Positions 29,901-37,532 of a stretch of 37,749 nucleotides of DNA are shown here, piece after piece. The stretch lies in the NCBI GenBank assembly GCA_020442915.1, contig JAGRJD010000095.1:1-37749 (forward strand), given 5' to 3'. This stretch comes from Thiothrix sp. Its GTDB lineage: Bacteria > Pseudomonadota > Gammaproteobacteria > Thiotrichales > Thiotrichaceae. The position numbers and the translations under genes were made by a program. Within the stretch, counting starts at the first letter, position 1, and every line of letters starts with the position of its first letter. The notes under the pieces are model-generated. The model saw nothing but the letters and a program-made list of their open reading frames with translations. It was not told the DNA's origin and ran no database searches.

Positions 29901-31206
29901 TGCACTCAATGCCTCGTCCGTATTCGGCACTTTCGGCCTGGTGGATGGCTCGCGCTCAGTGGGTCGGGATGATCCGAAACAGGTGGAAGGTATCCGCAAC
30001 ATGCTGGCAGGCTTGGCACAGCTGGATCATATTATAGCCTCATTTTTGCCCCAGACCACCATCGAGACAATCCGCAACCGGCTGGATGGATTCAGTGCCA
30101 GCGCTACGGATACCGCAGGACTGGTGAAGGAGCGCACCCAGGCCGTTTTTCAGGAACTGCCTGCCATCCTGCAGCGCGCCGTTCAGGGGGGTACCAACAT
30201 CATGAGCCAGTCGGCAGAGGTGATTGCTGCCCGTTTTGCCTATCTGGCGGATGTCAATAATCAACTGTTACCAGCCCTGGGGCAGCTGGGCCTGCGCATG
30301 GGAGGCACCCAGGAGTCAGCACTGGCGGCAGCCACCGGACTGGCCGACCTGATGGGGGGCATTGAGGGGGTCACAAAGGCGGCTGCGACCTATTACAATG
30401 AATTTTACAGCCAGGAAGAGCGGCAGCAGCTGGCGCTGGCAAATGCTGCTGCGACAGTCGCACAGTTTAATGATGCATTGGGCAGGACCGGTGCCGGTGC
30501 CATCGATACCCACGAAGAGTTCCGCAAGTACATTGAATCGTTGAACCTGACGACACAATCCGGCAGGGAGGCGTATGCCGAAGCGATGAAGATTGTTGAA
30601 AGCATGGACCTGCTCGCGGATACCGGCAAGAGCCTGCAGGAAAACATCAATGCCCTGCCCGTCAAAATGCTCGACAACGCAGCGGCCATGCTGCAGGCGG
30701 GCGATGCAGTTGATGCGGTACGACGGCAGACCGAGGAGGCGCTGGGCGGTGTTGGTGAGGCGCTGGGCGGGCTGGGGAATGCGGCTAAAAGCACCATGGC
30801 GCTGATCACGGCGTCAGTCAATGCGGCCCTGAAGGCAGCCGGACAAGGTGTGGCGGCGAATGATAGCGGCTTTGGTGCGGATGGCAGTCATGCCCTGGGA
30901 CTGGATTATGTGCCCAGAGATGGCTACCGGGCGATTCTGCATAAAGGGGAGATGGTTTTGACGGCGCAACAGGCCGCCAGCATTCGGGGGGGTGGTGCTG
31001 CGCAGGTGGCGGTCAACATCCAGCCGCAGTTGCAGATTGTGGTCAATAATGCCAGCAGCAGCGCCAAGGTGCGGGTGGAGCGGGGTACTGATGCCGCCGG
31101 CAACATGACGGCTACCCTCACCATCGAAGATATCGAGGCCGGGTTGGCTGACCGTATCCGCCGTCGCAAGGGGCCGCTGGCATCCCTGTCCGGAGGACTG
31201 CGCTGA
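26887..31206 (+). CDS. Tape measure protein
   Basis: A 1439-residue tail length determinant. It is long, helical and Ala/Gly-rich, with hydrophobic stretches in the middle (LMALLGGAASTKLALGAIGA and later LRVLAAAAIANPVTAAVAAI) and Trp-containing repeats (WDKVSGWWSGLWSGV, WNAITPAAKAGLDMWL), the common plan of tape measures. The C-terminal third is Gly/Ser-rich, then ends in a charged domain (KVRVERGTDAAGNMTATLTI). ATG 26887 has AGGAG upstream; ATG 26890 is equally possible. It sits inside the tail tube as a ruler, and its C-terminal part is close to the tip. Confidence 0.92.
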   Translation: MMTTTVLGIRVDLDAARARAELEALRQRLKVLADDSGLSGHAGKLRQVSNEYSGLSAKLLVVKSAMAVLTASVAGAVPVMGQMAVTAGAAFGTVMATASVAAMTKELQKLSDSTGTSAQALQEWRLAARFEGISAELGELGDIGNVFVDLSEKMDKLGTEDGKDFAEALKAIGLNAAEIKNAKPEAALLKIGDALAKIKMSDRDKSAFLSYISEDAASLLPLLEQNAAKFNEIRQYATAVGAIQSDAQLESMKQTNTELSYMKLGLEGIMTQLSAVGSRVVNTLGPNIRQLFVDARSPLQAWGVAVDVTLQKFKADLESDGWGAAFSRMFQSAYPTLHQFVASAVDFGRGYGQAFAGPMLEELKRAYAGIGAALTGAGGAEALGRGMGEAMQPVIGIVHNLSGAVQLLISNWDSLKAVASITPVGFMVAHWDTVVSVFTAVGNGIRSAAEALGILNPATADSASGVQVFLAALMALLGGAASTKLALGAIGAAVSTFAFALGPLVTGLGVATTALRVLAAAAIANPVTAAVAAIAAGAALLYANWDKVSGWWSGLWSGVVSVANSAWSLVRGIFLDNSIGQGIVSAWSSVSSGLSGVWGDLSAKAASAWNAITPAAKAGLDMWLDAHKVAFSVLRGWIGPLWSDVAGKVKAGLVEVGAVARAGWDAVVKIAEPVGGALKSLVNTALDGLKLAVSAGWEGVKSVIRLALQVLQGDFSSAWDAIKREVQGFIADVLGSFRTAASDFASLGSDMLSGLSTGISSGVKGAVDKAKGAAADVYQAVKDYFQIRSPSRVMQGLGIEVSAGLAVGIEGAGDQAVQAAAAVSMRISDEFGRMADDINSALTNSFANLDFSNLGSSLIGIFKQQVIQPLLSSALQPLSSGIAGIFGGLKNTISQALGGSGGILGSITGALGLGGGASGSGLLGGITSSLGSLFGGGGSVTTALSGIGSALGGFASALGPIGIAAGAVAVFTKLFGEKQSIIASFGQTANAADFNAYHTRRDGGNALNASSVFGTFGLVDGSRSVGRDDPKQVEGIRNMLAGLAQLDHIIASFLPQTTIETIRNRLDGFSASATDTAGLVKERTQAVFQELPAILQRAVQGGTNIMSQSAEVIAARFAYLADVNNQLLPALGQLGLRMGGTQESALAAATGLADLMGGIEGVTKAAATYYNEFYSQEERQQLALANAAATVAQFNDALGRTGAGAIDTHEEFRKYIESLNLTTQSGREAYAEAMKIVESMDLLADTGKSLQENINALPVKMLDNAAAMLQAGDAVDAVRRQTEEALGGVGEALGGLGNAAKSTMALITASVNAALKAAGQGVAANDSGFGADGSHALGLDYVPRDGYRAILHKGEMVLTAQQAASIRGGGAAQVAVNIQPQLQIVVNNASSSAKVRVERGTDAAGNMTATLTIEDIEAGLADRIRRRKGPLASLSGGLR

Positions 31207-31871
31207 TGCCGTTGGTTCCTGCTCTCCCCATCAGTATCACCCCACGCCCTGCGCTGAGCTGGTGTGAACGTTGGGTGACGAGTCGCATCGTTAATGAGAC
31301 CCCCTGGCTGGATATCGACTGCCAGTTTCTGCTCGATAGTTCCGCTGAGCGCGGCTCGCTGGCAGCCCTGACCGGCTTCTCGGCCCCGGCCTGGCTGGGG
31401 TGGCACCTGCCGGACGGGTACCGTATCCGGTTGCGGGATGAGCCGGATCATCAGTTCATTACAGCGACCCGGACCCGGACGGATGCCCGGTTCGAGGCCG
31501 TGTTTGCCGGCTCGGCATTTGCAACAGCGCCAGCGTACACGGCGGTAGCTCCTTCCTGGTTCCGGTGCCTGGTACCGACTGGCTACACCAGTCAGCAGCA
31601 ACGGTTGCGTTCGGTCCAGCAGTTTGCAAGCAATCGCACCCGGGTGACGGATCGTGCCAGCGGCAACCTGCATCATGTCAGCCTGACTGCCCGCAACCTG
31701 ACCAAGGCACAATTTTTTGAGTTTCTGGGGTGGTGGAGTGAAGGCCTGAAATGGGGGCAAACTGCATTTTCATTCAGCATATCGGGCGTGGGCAGCAGTT
31801 GCTACATTGCGGGCTGGACGGCGCAGAAACGTGGGCTGTTCGATCTGGATTTTGAACTGAGGGTGCGTTGA
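31206..31871 (+). CDS. Tail tip-associated protein, hypothetical
   Basis: A 221-residue, beta-rich protein with many Trp (SWCERWVTSRIVNETPWLDI, FSAPAWLGWHLPDGYRIRLR, FFEFLGWWSEGLKWGQTAFS). It follows the tape measure directly, its ATG touching the previous stop (TGATG). Position matches the distal tail protein group in siphophages, which form the ring at the tail tip. I cannot name a family. Confidence 0.65.
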   Translation: MPLVPALPISITPRPALSWCERWVTSRIVNETPWLDIDCQFLLDSSAERGSLAALTGFSAPAWLGWHLPDGYRIRLRDEPDHQFITATRTRTDARFEAVFAGSAFATAPAYTAVAPSWFRCLVPTGYTSQQQRLRSVQQFASNRTRVTDRASGNLHHVSLTARNLTKAQFFEFLGWWSEGLKWGQTAFSFSISGVGSSCYIAGWTAQKRGLFDLDFELRVR

Positions 31872-32275
31872 TGTTGCTGGACACCATTGAATTCTCGCGC
31901 GGGACTGCGGTCATCCGCTACGTCGCCTCCTATGCGACCCTGGCAGTCGGCACTGTCAGCTACTCGGCCTATGAGTTCAGTATTGAGGAGCCGGATTTTG
32001 CCGTTGACAGTGTTCCGCAAATGATCGTTACGCTGCCCAATGCCAGTGACAGTATCCGTAACTGGCTGGAGACTTACCTGAATCTGGGATCAGTCATGGC
32101 GACCTTCAGGCGCTATCAGGATGGCATCGCGGTCAAGACCGTTTCATTTCCGGTCATTGATGGCCGTTTCGAGGCCGACAGCATCGTCATCACGGCAGAA
32201 CCCGTCAACATTAACGACCTGCGACTGCATAAGCTGCAGTATACGGTCACGCAGTTTCCGGGGCTGGCAGCATGA
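31871..32275 (+). CDS. Tail tip-associated protein, hypothetical
   Basis: A 134-residue beta-rich protein, MLLDTIEFSRGTAVIRYVAS, with SYSAYEFSIEEPDFAVDSVP and a C-terminal half VSFPVIDGRFEADSIVITAE. It overlaps the previous stop (TGATG) and the next start. In tail operons, a small protein with this style and position lies between the distal tail ring and the J-like hub; DUF1833-like is a possible but unproved label. Confidence 0.6.
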   Translation: MLLDTIEFSRGTAVIRYVASYATLAVGTVSYSAYEFSIEEPDFAVDSVPQMIVTLPNASDSIRNWLETYLNLGSVMATFRRYQDGIAVKTVSFPVIDGRFEADSIVITAEPVNINDLRLHKLQYTVTQFPGLAA

Positions 32276-35200
32276 GCGTGGCAACAACCCAGATACTGAA
32301 TCTGCCGGTTCCACCAACGGATCAGGAGTCATCACCAACCTACAGCATCCAGGGGCAGTCGAATACGGCCCGACTGGGTGAGGTCATCCCGATTCATTAT
32401 GGCAGGCACGTGCTCTGGCCTGATCCGGTCATGACCCCGTACCGCGAATATGAGGGGGATGTGGAGTGGTATTATTTTCTGGGCTGTGCCGGGATTGGCA
32501 AGATCAGCACGGAACAGTGGCGTTTTGGTGACGTTTATCTGGATCAACTGCCCGCCGCTGACCGGCAGTATGAAACCCGGTATCCCGGTACGGTGCCAAC
32601 CCTGGTGCCCGCTACGGTGTACAGTGCCCCCCATGGCAGCATTGAGCTGACTCAGGTTCCGTCCGCCGGTACGGTCGCCAACCCTGCAAATACAACAGTC
32701 ACCGTGCTCGCGGCTGACGTGGAGCTGGCGGGCCTGGGTTATAACAATGATGACGGTACCATTGCCAGCCGCACGGTAACGGTACGGATGGAAACACGCA
32801 CGCTGGATGCAGCCGGGACTGCGTTGACGGCCTGGGCGCTGCAGGCATCGCTGGCCATTACCGGTGCCCAGAAGGAGCCGGTACGCCGCACGCTGAAAGC
32901 GACGTTGCCGGCAGCCCGGCATGAAATGCGCCTGTATGTTGCGGCGGCTCCCGGCACCGACAGCCGGCAGATGGATCGGGTAATCTGGTCCGGTGCGCGT
33001 GGGTATGACTACATACATCCGAATTACGGCAATGTGACCCTGTGCGCCCTGAAAATCAAGGCGGTGGCCATGACGGCTGGTAGTGGCCAGACCTTGAGCG
33101 TGATCGGTACACGCTGGATTCAGCACTGGGATGGATCGGCGTGGACGGCTGCGCAGGCATCACGTTCAATTGTCTGGGCGTTGGTGGATGCGTACCTGCG
33201 TATTTGTGGATTGCCGCCAGACACGCTGGATATGGCTGGCCTGCTGGCGATGCACAACCGGCTGGAGGTGCTGGGGTTCAAATTCGATTACCGGTTTGAC
33301 CAGGGCGTCAGCCTGTTGGCTGCAATGCAGGTTATTGCCCGTGCCGGTCGGTGCCAGCTGGTACAGGTCAATGGTATCTGGACGCTGGTGCGGGATGAGG
33401 CGCGGAATACTGTCAAGGCAGTATTCACGCCGGATAACAGCAAAGGCGTTTCCTCGGGGTACGCCGTCAAGGGCTATGCGGAAGCGGATGCCATTGTTGG
33501 CGAGTACATCAACCCCAATACCGGGCAACCCCAAACCCTGCAATACCCTGGCAGTCCCCCGCCGGCTCGCCCGGAAACCGTGCGTCTGGCCGGTATCTGT
33601 GAGCGCCAGCCTGCCTGGGACGAGGTCGTTTATTTGTGGCGCTCGGCCCAGCGGCGACGCTACGGTGAGTTTACGACCGGGCTGGAGGGCAATGATCTGC
33701 TGCCGCAGGATGTCGTCATGATTGCTGCGGATGGTACGGGCTGGGGCCATTGGGGAAGCATTGTGTCACAGTCCGGGGCAGACAGCGTACTGTCACAGCG
33801 TCTGCCATTTGCCAGCGGCACACTGGCAGTCCGCAGTTCGACTGGTTCATTGCAGGGTATTTATGCCATCAATGTTGCTGCTGACCAGGTGACTGTTACC
33901 GGCATTCCCGTGTTGGCGCTGCCGGCTGCCGGCCAGGAGCCGCTATATTACATTGCCCGTTCCGGGACAACTGAGCCGCAGCAAGTACGAATCACTAAAG
34001 TCGAGCCACAGGCAGATGATTATGTGCGGGTGTCGTTTGTCGTTGAAGACAGCGCAGTTTATGCCGCCGTGCCCGCCGCTCCTGCAGATATGTTGGCCAG
34101 TATCGGTCCGGCATCACTGGACATCCCATGGACGCAGGCAACTGGCCTGATAACCAGTACGGGTTACGATCTGCGTATTTCATGGGGAGCCGTTGCTGCT
34201 GCAGCCGGTGGTTACGTCGTGGAATTGCAGCGTGTCGGTACAACAGGATGGGCACGGGTCTATGCCGGGGCTGCTGTGACCTGTGTCGCGTCAGTTGTTA
34301 AAGGGCAGTACAACTGGCGGGTGGCAGCTGTTGGTAGTATGCAGGGGGAGTGGAAGGCCGGCAATCTGGAGGTTGGGGTAGGCGCAGCCCTGTTGCCGAC
34401 TCCTGTGGTGGCATTGGCATCGGCCTTTACCGGCAGCTCACTGGAGATCGAATGGGCAGTGATTCCCAATGCGGCCCGTTATCGGGTCTCGGTTTACAGT
34501 ACATCCGGGCTGGTGTTGCGGCGAACACGTGACGTGACGGGGACCAGCTTCCGCTATGCGGCGGAGTCCGGGCGGGATGATGCGGCTGGTCGGGCATTGA
34601 CGGTGCGGGTGTGGGCCATGGATACGGCGGGTAATCTGTCGGCAGGTTATGGGCAGGTGGTAACAGCAAACCCGCAGATGGGGGCTGTGACCAGTGTCTC
34701 TGGCTCGGTGTCGGCAGGCGTTGCAGAACTGACGTACACAAAGCCGGCTGAAACTGATTTTGCCGGCATTCTGGTCTATGTCTCTGCCAGTTCTGCCTTC
34801 ACGCCATCAGCAGCAACCCAGTTCTATGAGGGAGCAGCTGACCGTATCCGGATTCCGGTTTCTCCCGGTTCAACCCGGTATGTGCGGGTGGCTGCCTACG
34901 ACTCCTGGGGGAGGGACGGGCTGGTATACACCAGCGCCTATACATTGACAGCTGCCGGGCTGGGGTCAGGCAATATTGCAGATGGCGCAATCACTGGTGC
35001 CAAAGTTGCTACCAATGCGATAACGGCGACTCATATCACTGATGGCTCCATACAGACCCCCAAGCTGGCGGCGAATGCGGTCACGGCCGGCAAGATTGCT
35101 GCCGGGGCTGTCACGGCGACGACCATTGCTGCTGATGCCGTTACAGCCGACAAAATTGCGGCGAATGCGGTCACGGCCTCTGAAATAGCGGCAGGGGCGG

Positions 35201-36162
35201 TTACCGTCGGCAAGCTTGGGGCGGGTGCTGTCACGTCCACAAACATAGCTGACAATGCGGTTATTTCCAGCAAGATACCCAGTAGCGCCATTACAACGAC
35301 AAAGATCGCTCCCGGCTCAATCACGACAGGACTGATTGCAGCAAATGCGGTTGCGGCTGACAAAATTGCGGCGAATGCGGTCACGACCGGCAAGATTGCT
35401 GCCGGGGCTGTCACGGCGACGACCATTGCTGCTGATGCCGTTACAGCCGACAAAATTGCGGCGAATGCGGTCACGGCCTCTGAAATAGCGGCAGGGGCGG
35501 TTACTGCCAACAAGATCAATGTTGCAAGCCTGTCGGCAATTTCGGCAGCTATCGGTACGCTGACGACTGGCAAACTGCAAAACAGTACTGGCAGCGCGTT
35601 GTTCAATCTGGATGCATCCGGCACGCAGCCATTTATTCGCTTGCGCAATACGTCCAGTCAGGACGTTTTTCGCGTTTTGGCGAATGGCAATGTGTACGTG
35701 AAGGGGGCTATTGTTGCAGACAGCCTGACGGCCTCCAGCGCAATCATAGGTTCTGCGCTGATTCAGAATGGAGCCGTATCCAGTGCCGCTGGCAACATCA
35801 ATACTACTACCCGCAGCGTGTCCGGCTCTACGGTCACGCAACATACGATAACAGCAACGGGACCCGGTACCGGGTTCGGGTTGATCGTCGCTACCTACCG
35901 GGGGACCAGCTATCCATCAGCCAGTTCCAGCGAATCGTCGCCACCGCAGATAGCGGTAGAACTGATGGATGGTACAACCCTTGTCGCTCAGGCGGTGCAT
36001 CAGAGCTATAGCGCTATGTGGGGTGGGGTGCTGCTGGCTGATGTCAGTGCCTGGTCTGGTTCAAAGACGTTTTCTCTTCGTACCCGGTTGGTGGGTGGGT
36101 CTGTCGGTACGGCGGGCAATCTGGTGCGGACCTCGTGTCGGGCAATGATGTTTGCAAAATAA
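32272..36162 (+). CDS. Large J-like tail tip/receptor-binding protein
   Basis: A 1296-residue tail tip protein. Residues 1-600 resemble the hub region of phage J proteins: PTYSIQGQSNTARLGEVIPI, HYGRHVLWPDPVM, AAMQVIARAGRCQLVQVNGI and ERQPAWDEVVYLWRSAQRRR. Residues about 630-900 carry fibronectin III-like beta domains (SWGAVAAAAGGYVVELQRVG, VIPNAARYRVSVYSTSG). Residues about 900-1086 are a run of NAVTADKIAAGAVT-type repeats forming a shaft, and the last 200 residues are the likely tip. It is the last phage gene before the flank. It may share host recognition with the DGR variable protein. Confidence 0.87.
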   Translation: MSVATTQILNLPVPPTDQESSPTYSIQGQSNTARLGEVIPIHYGRHVLWPDPVMTPYREYEGDVEWYYFLGCAGIGKISTEQWRFGDVYLDQLPAADRQYETRYPGTVPTLVPATVYSAPHGSIELTQVPSAGTVANPANTTVTVLAADVELAGLGYNNDDGTIASRTVTVRMETRTLDAAGTALTAWALQASLAITGAQKEPVRRTLKATLPAARHEMRLYVAAAPGTDSRQMDRVIWSGARGYDYIHPNYGNVTLCALKIKAVAMTAGSGQTLSVIGTRWIQHWDGSAWTAAQASRSIVWALVDAYLRICGLPPDTLDMAGLLAMHNRLEVLGFKFDYRFDQGVSLLAAMQVIARAGRCQLVQVNGIWTLVRDEARNTVKAVFTPDNSKGVSSGYAVKGYAEADAIVGEYINPNTGQPQTLQYPGSPPPARPETVRLAGICERQPAWDEVVYLWRSAQRRRYGEFTTGLEGNDLLPQDVVMIAADGTGWGHWGSIVSQSGADSVLSQRLPFASGTLAVRSSTGSLQGIYAINVAADQVTVTGIPVLALPAAGQEPLYYIARSGTTEPQQVRITKVEPQADDYVRVSFVVEDSAVYAAVPAAPADMLASIGPASLDIPWTQATGLITSTGYDLRISWGAVAAAAGGYVVELQRVGTTGWARVYAGAAVTCVASVVKGQYNWRVAAVGSMQGEWKAGNLEVGVGAALLPTPVVALASAFTGSSLEIEWAVIPNAARYRVSVYSTSGLVLRRTRDVTGTSFRYAAESGRDDAAGRALTVRVWAMDTAGNLSAGYGQVVTANPQMGAVTSVSGSVSAGVAELTYTKPAETDFAGILVYVSASSAFTPSAATQFYEGAADRIRIPVSPGSTRYVRVAAYDSWGRDGLVYTSAYTLTAAGLGSGNIADGAITGAKVATNAITATHITDGSIQTPKLAANAVTAGKIAAGAVTATTIAADAVTADKIAANAVTASEIAAGAVTVGKLGAGAVTSTNIADNAVISSKIPSSAITTTKIAPGSITTGLIAANAVAADKIAANAVTTGKIAAGAVTATTIAADAVTADKIAANAVTASEIAAGAVTANKINVASLSAISAAIGTLTTGKLQNSTGSALFNLDASGTQPFIRLRNTSSQDVFRVLANGNVYVKGAIVADSLTASSAIIGSALIQNGAVSSAAGNINTTTRSVSGSTVTQHTITATGPGTGFGLIVATYRGTSYPSASSSESSPPQIAVELMDGTTLVAQAVHQSYSAMWGGVLLADVSAWSGSKTFSLRTRLVGGSVGTAGNLVRTSCRAMMFAK
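35066..35204 (+). repeat. J shaft repeat, copy 1
   Basis: About 139 bases that recur 300 bases downstream (35366-35504) with a single mismatch seen by eye. They code for part of the NAVTA-KIAAGAVTATTIAADA shaft region. The near identity at DNA level means recent duplication or gene conversion. Confidence 0.8.
35366..35504 (+). repeat. J shaft repeat, copy 2
   Basis: Second copy of the 139-base repeat at 35066-35204, 300 bases apart, in the same frame (100 codons), so recombination between them would remove or add 100 residues without a frameshift. Confidence 0.8.
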
Positions 36163-36234
36163 AAATAACCGGTCTTTAAAATTTGTTTCACAGCTTTAAA
36201 AAGTATGACCCTGTGTTTATAACGCACTCGCTGA
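36163..36234. other. Probable prophage right-end region
   Basis: AT-rich DNA after the last phage gene with small direct repeats: CTTTAAAA at 36174 and 36194, and TTATAACGC at 36217 and 36240. Mu-like ends carry repeated transposase-binding sites, so this is where the right end (ending in CA) should be. I cannot fix the exact junction, and no matching left end is seen. Confidence 0.35.
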
Positions 36235-36822
36235 GCCAGTTATAACGCCGCGCCACAGCCGGCAGCCCTGGTTAAAGTGACGGAAGGGACGGCCCGAAAC
36301 GACCGTAAAAATACGGTCTACGACATTCTCAAGGAATTGAAAACGGCAGGTTTTATCACCCTGCAGAAAAATGCGGATGGCTCGGTGGTCTATGAAGTTC
36401 ATGATGAACCACAGCAGGATCAGGAGCCTGATCCCAATATTTGGGAACAGGGTCAAACATCCCGCAAATGCTCAAAAAATGAGCCTGATCCCAAAAAGCC
36501 TGATCAGGCTATCCCAGATCAGGAAAAGCCTGATCAGGCTTTTTGGGATGTAATACTAAATACTGAAAGACAACCAAATACTGATGTATTACCCAATACC
36601 CACCCCCTACCCACCGCAGCGACCGACACCACCGATGGTGCCGGCGCACCGGCAGCCGAACGGGAGGGGGGTGGCGGGTTTGCTGCGCAAAGGGAATGCA
36701 AAGCGCCAGACCGACCCCCCGTGCCGGTCAATACCACCAGCAGTAGCCATAAAGCCGGCTCTGAGGGCGCTGTAGCCCCTGAACCGGTTGAGGCAATACC
36801 CAAGGCCGCCAGCGGGGGATAA
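36235..36822 (+). pseudogene. 5'-truncated HTH (replication-type) protein
   Basis: The frame is open from 36235 without a convincing start; a GTG occurs at 36277. Residues VTEGTARNDRKNTVYDILKE followed by LKTAGFITLQKNADGSVVYE match the last part of a winged-HTH domain as found in plasmid or phage replication/helix-turn-helix proteins, but the usual first 60 or so residues are missing. The rest is low-complexity with a PDQ-rich repeat (KKPDQAIPDQEKPDQAFWD) and a Pro/Thr tail. The loss of the N-terminus at the phage end suggests insertion of the prophage into this gene. Confidence 0.55.
36497..36543. repeat. Palindromic GCCTGATCAGGC repeats
   Basis: AGCCTGATCAGGCT (perfect palindrome) at 36497-36510 and again within a 20-bp palindrome at 36524-36543, centres 30 bases apart. 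Two half copies, GCCTGATC, occur at 36426 and 36483. All lie in the coding region of the HTH-type gene, where they encode PDQ-type residues. Iteron-like sites or a terminator are possible; the last copy is followed by T residues. Confidence 0.6.
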
Positions 36823-36832
36823 ACGCGCCCTG

Positions 36833-37261
36833 ATGGCGCAGGAGCCCCTGATTCTGCCTGCCGGACTGGATGCCGTGCAGCAGGACGGGATACGGCGGGC
36901 AGTGTGTGGCATGGCGGCGGATCAGGCCCGGCGGGTACTGGATGCCCTGGGTTACAAGCTGGCAGCCGGTGGCGTCAACAGTCCGGTGGGGCTGACCCGC
37001 TGGCTGTGCCGGCAATCCCCGGCATCGCTGGAGGCAGAGGCGGCGGCCTACCGGGCCAGCCGGGTCGGGGCCGGCACGGCAAAGAACAACGGCGGGGATG
37101 TTGACCGGCAGCAGCGTATCCGGATGCGGGAACTGGCCGGAGAAATCAGCGGGCTGGAATCCATGGTCGTGCTGGGCGGGGCTGCCGACTGGTCCACAAC
37201 CCGGCTGCAGGCCCTGAAACAGCAATACCGGCAGGTGGCCGGACGGGACTGGGGCCAATGA
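36833..37261 (+). CDS. Hypothetical protein of the flanking element
   Basis: A 142-residue protein starting MAQEPLILPAGLDAVQQDGI, mostly helical, with MAADQARRVLDALGYKLAAG, LTRWLCRQSPASLEAEAAAY and a C-terminal LQALKQQYRQVAGRDWGQ. It follows the HTH-type gene by 10 bases, so the two probably form one operon. The look is that of replication or partition accessory proteins of mobile elements, but I do not recognise the family. Confidence 0.6.
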   Translation: MAQEPLILPAGLDAVQQDGIRRAVCGMAADQARRVLDALGYKLAAGGVNSPVGLTRWLCRQSPASLEAEAAAYRASRVGAGTAKNNGGDVDRQQRIRMRELAGEISGLESMVVLGGAADWSTTRLQALKQQYRQVAGRDWGQ

Positions 37262-37346
37262 TCGCGGCCCCGCCCTTTGGGCAGTTTCCCGGATGTTGTA
37301 CTACACTCTTTTTCTGTCTTGCTGCCTCGTTATCGTGACTGTGATT

Positions 37347-37388
37347 GCCTATCCCCCATAAAAAATGGGGATGTCAGGCGTATTTTTT
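37347..37388 (+). terminator. Intrinsic terminator before the recombinase gene
   Basis: GCCT-ATCCCC ... GGGGAT ... AGGC (37347-37379) with an A-rich loop, followed by GTATTTTTT. It lies 86 bases after the hypothetical gene and ends that operon. The remaining intergenic DNA to 37532 is AT-rich and probably contains the recombinase promoter; I see no clear boxes. Confidence 0.65.
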
Positions 37389-37532
37389 ATCATAAACAAG
37401 ATTAATAATCGTTTATATCCTCCTGTCAGAAAATGCGTTCTGAATAACAGGGCGTCATCCGGTTTGTAGTCAGGTCCGTTGTATGGATAATAAAGCGCCA
37501 TCCCCATCCTATTGACTGGTAAGGAGTGCAGC

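Noticed and set aside
34970..35530. Repeat array that at first glance resembles a CRISPR array
   Set aside because: Units are in frame, lack regular unique spacers, and code for the NAVTADKIA-type shaft of the J-like protein.
36150..36173. Fourth copy of the late promoter box on the minus strand at the end of the J gene (GTTATTTTTAT)
   Set aside because: CATG and the -10-like hexamer at the fixed distance are missing, and it would only transcribe antisense to J.
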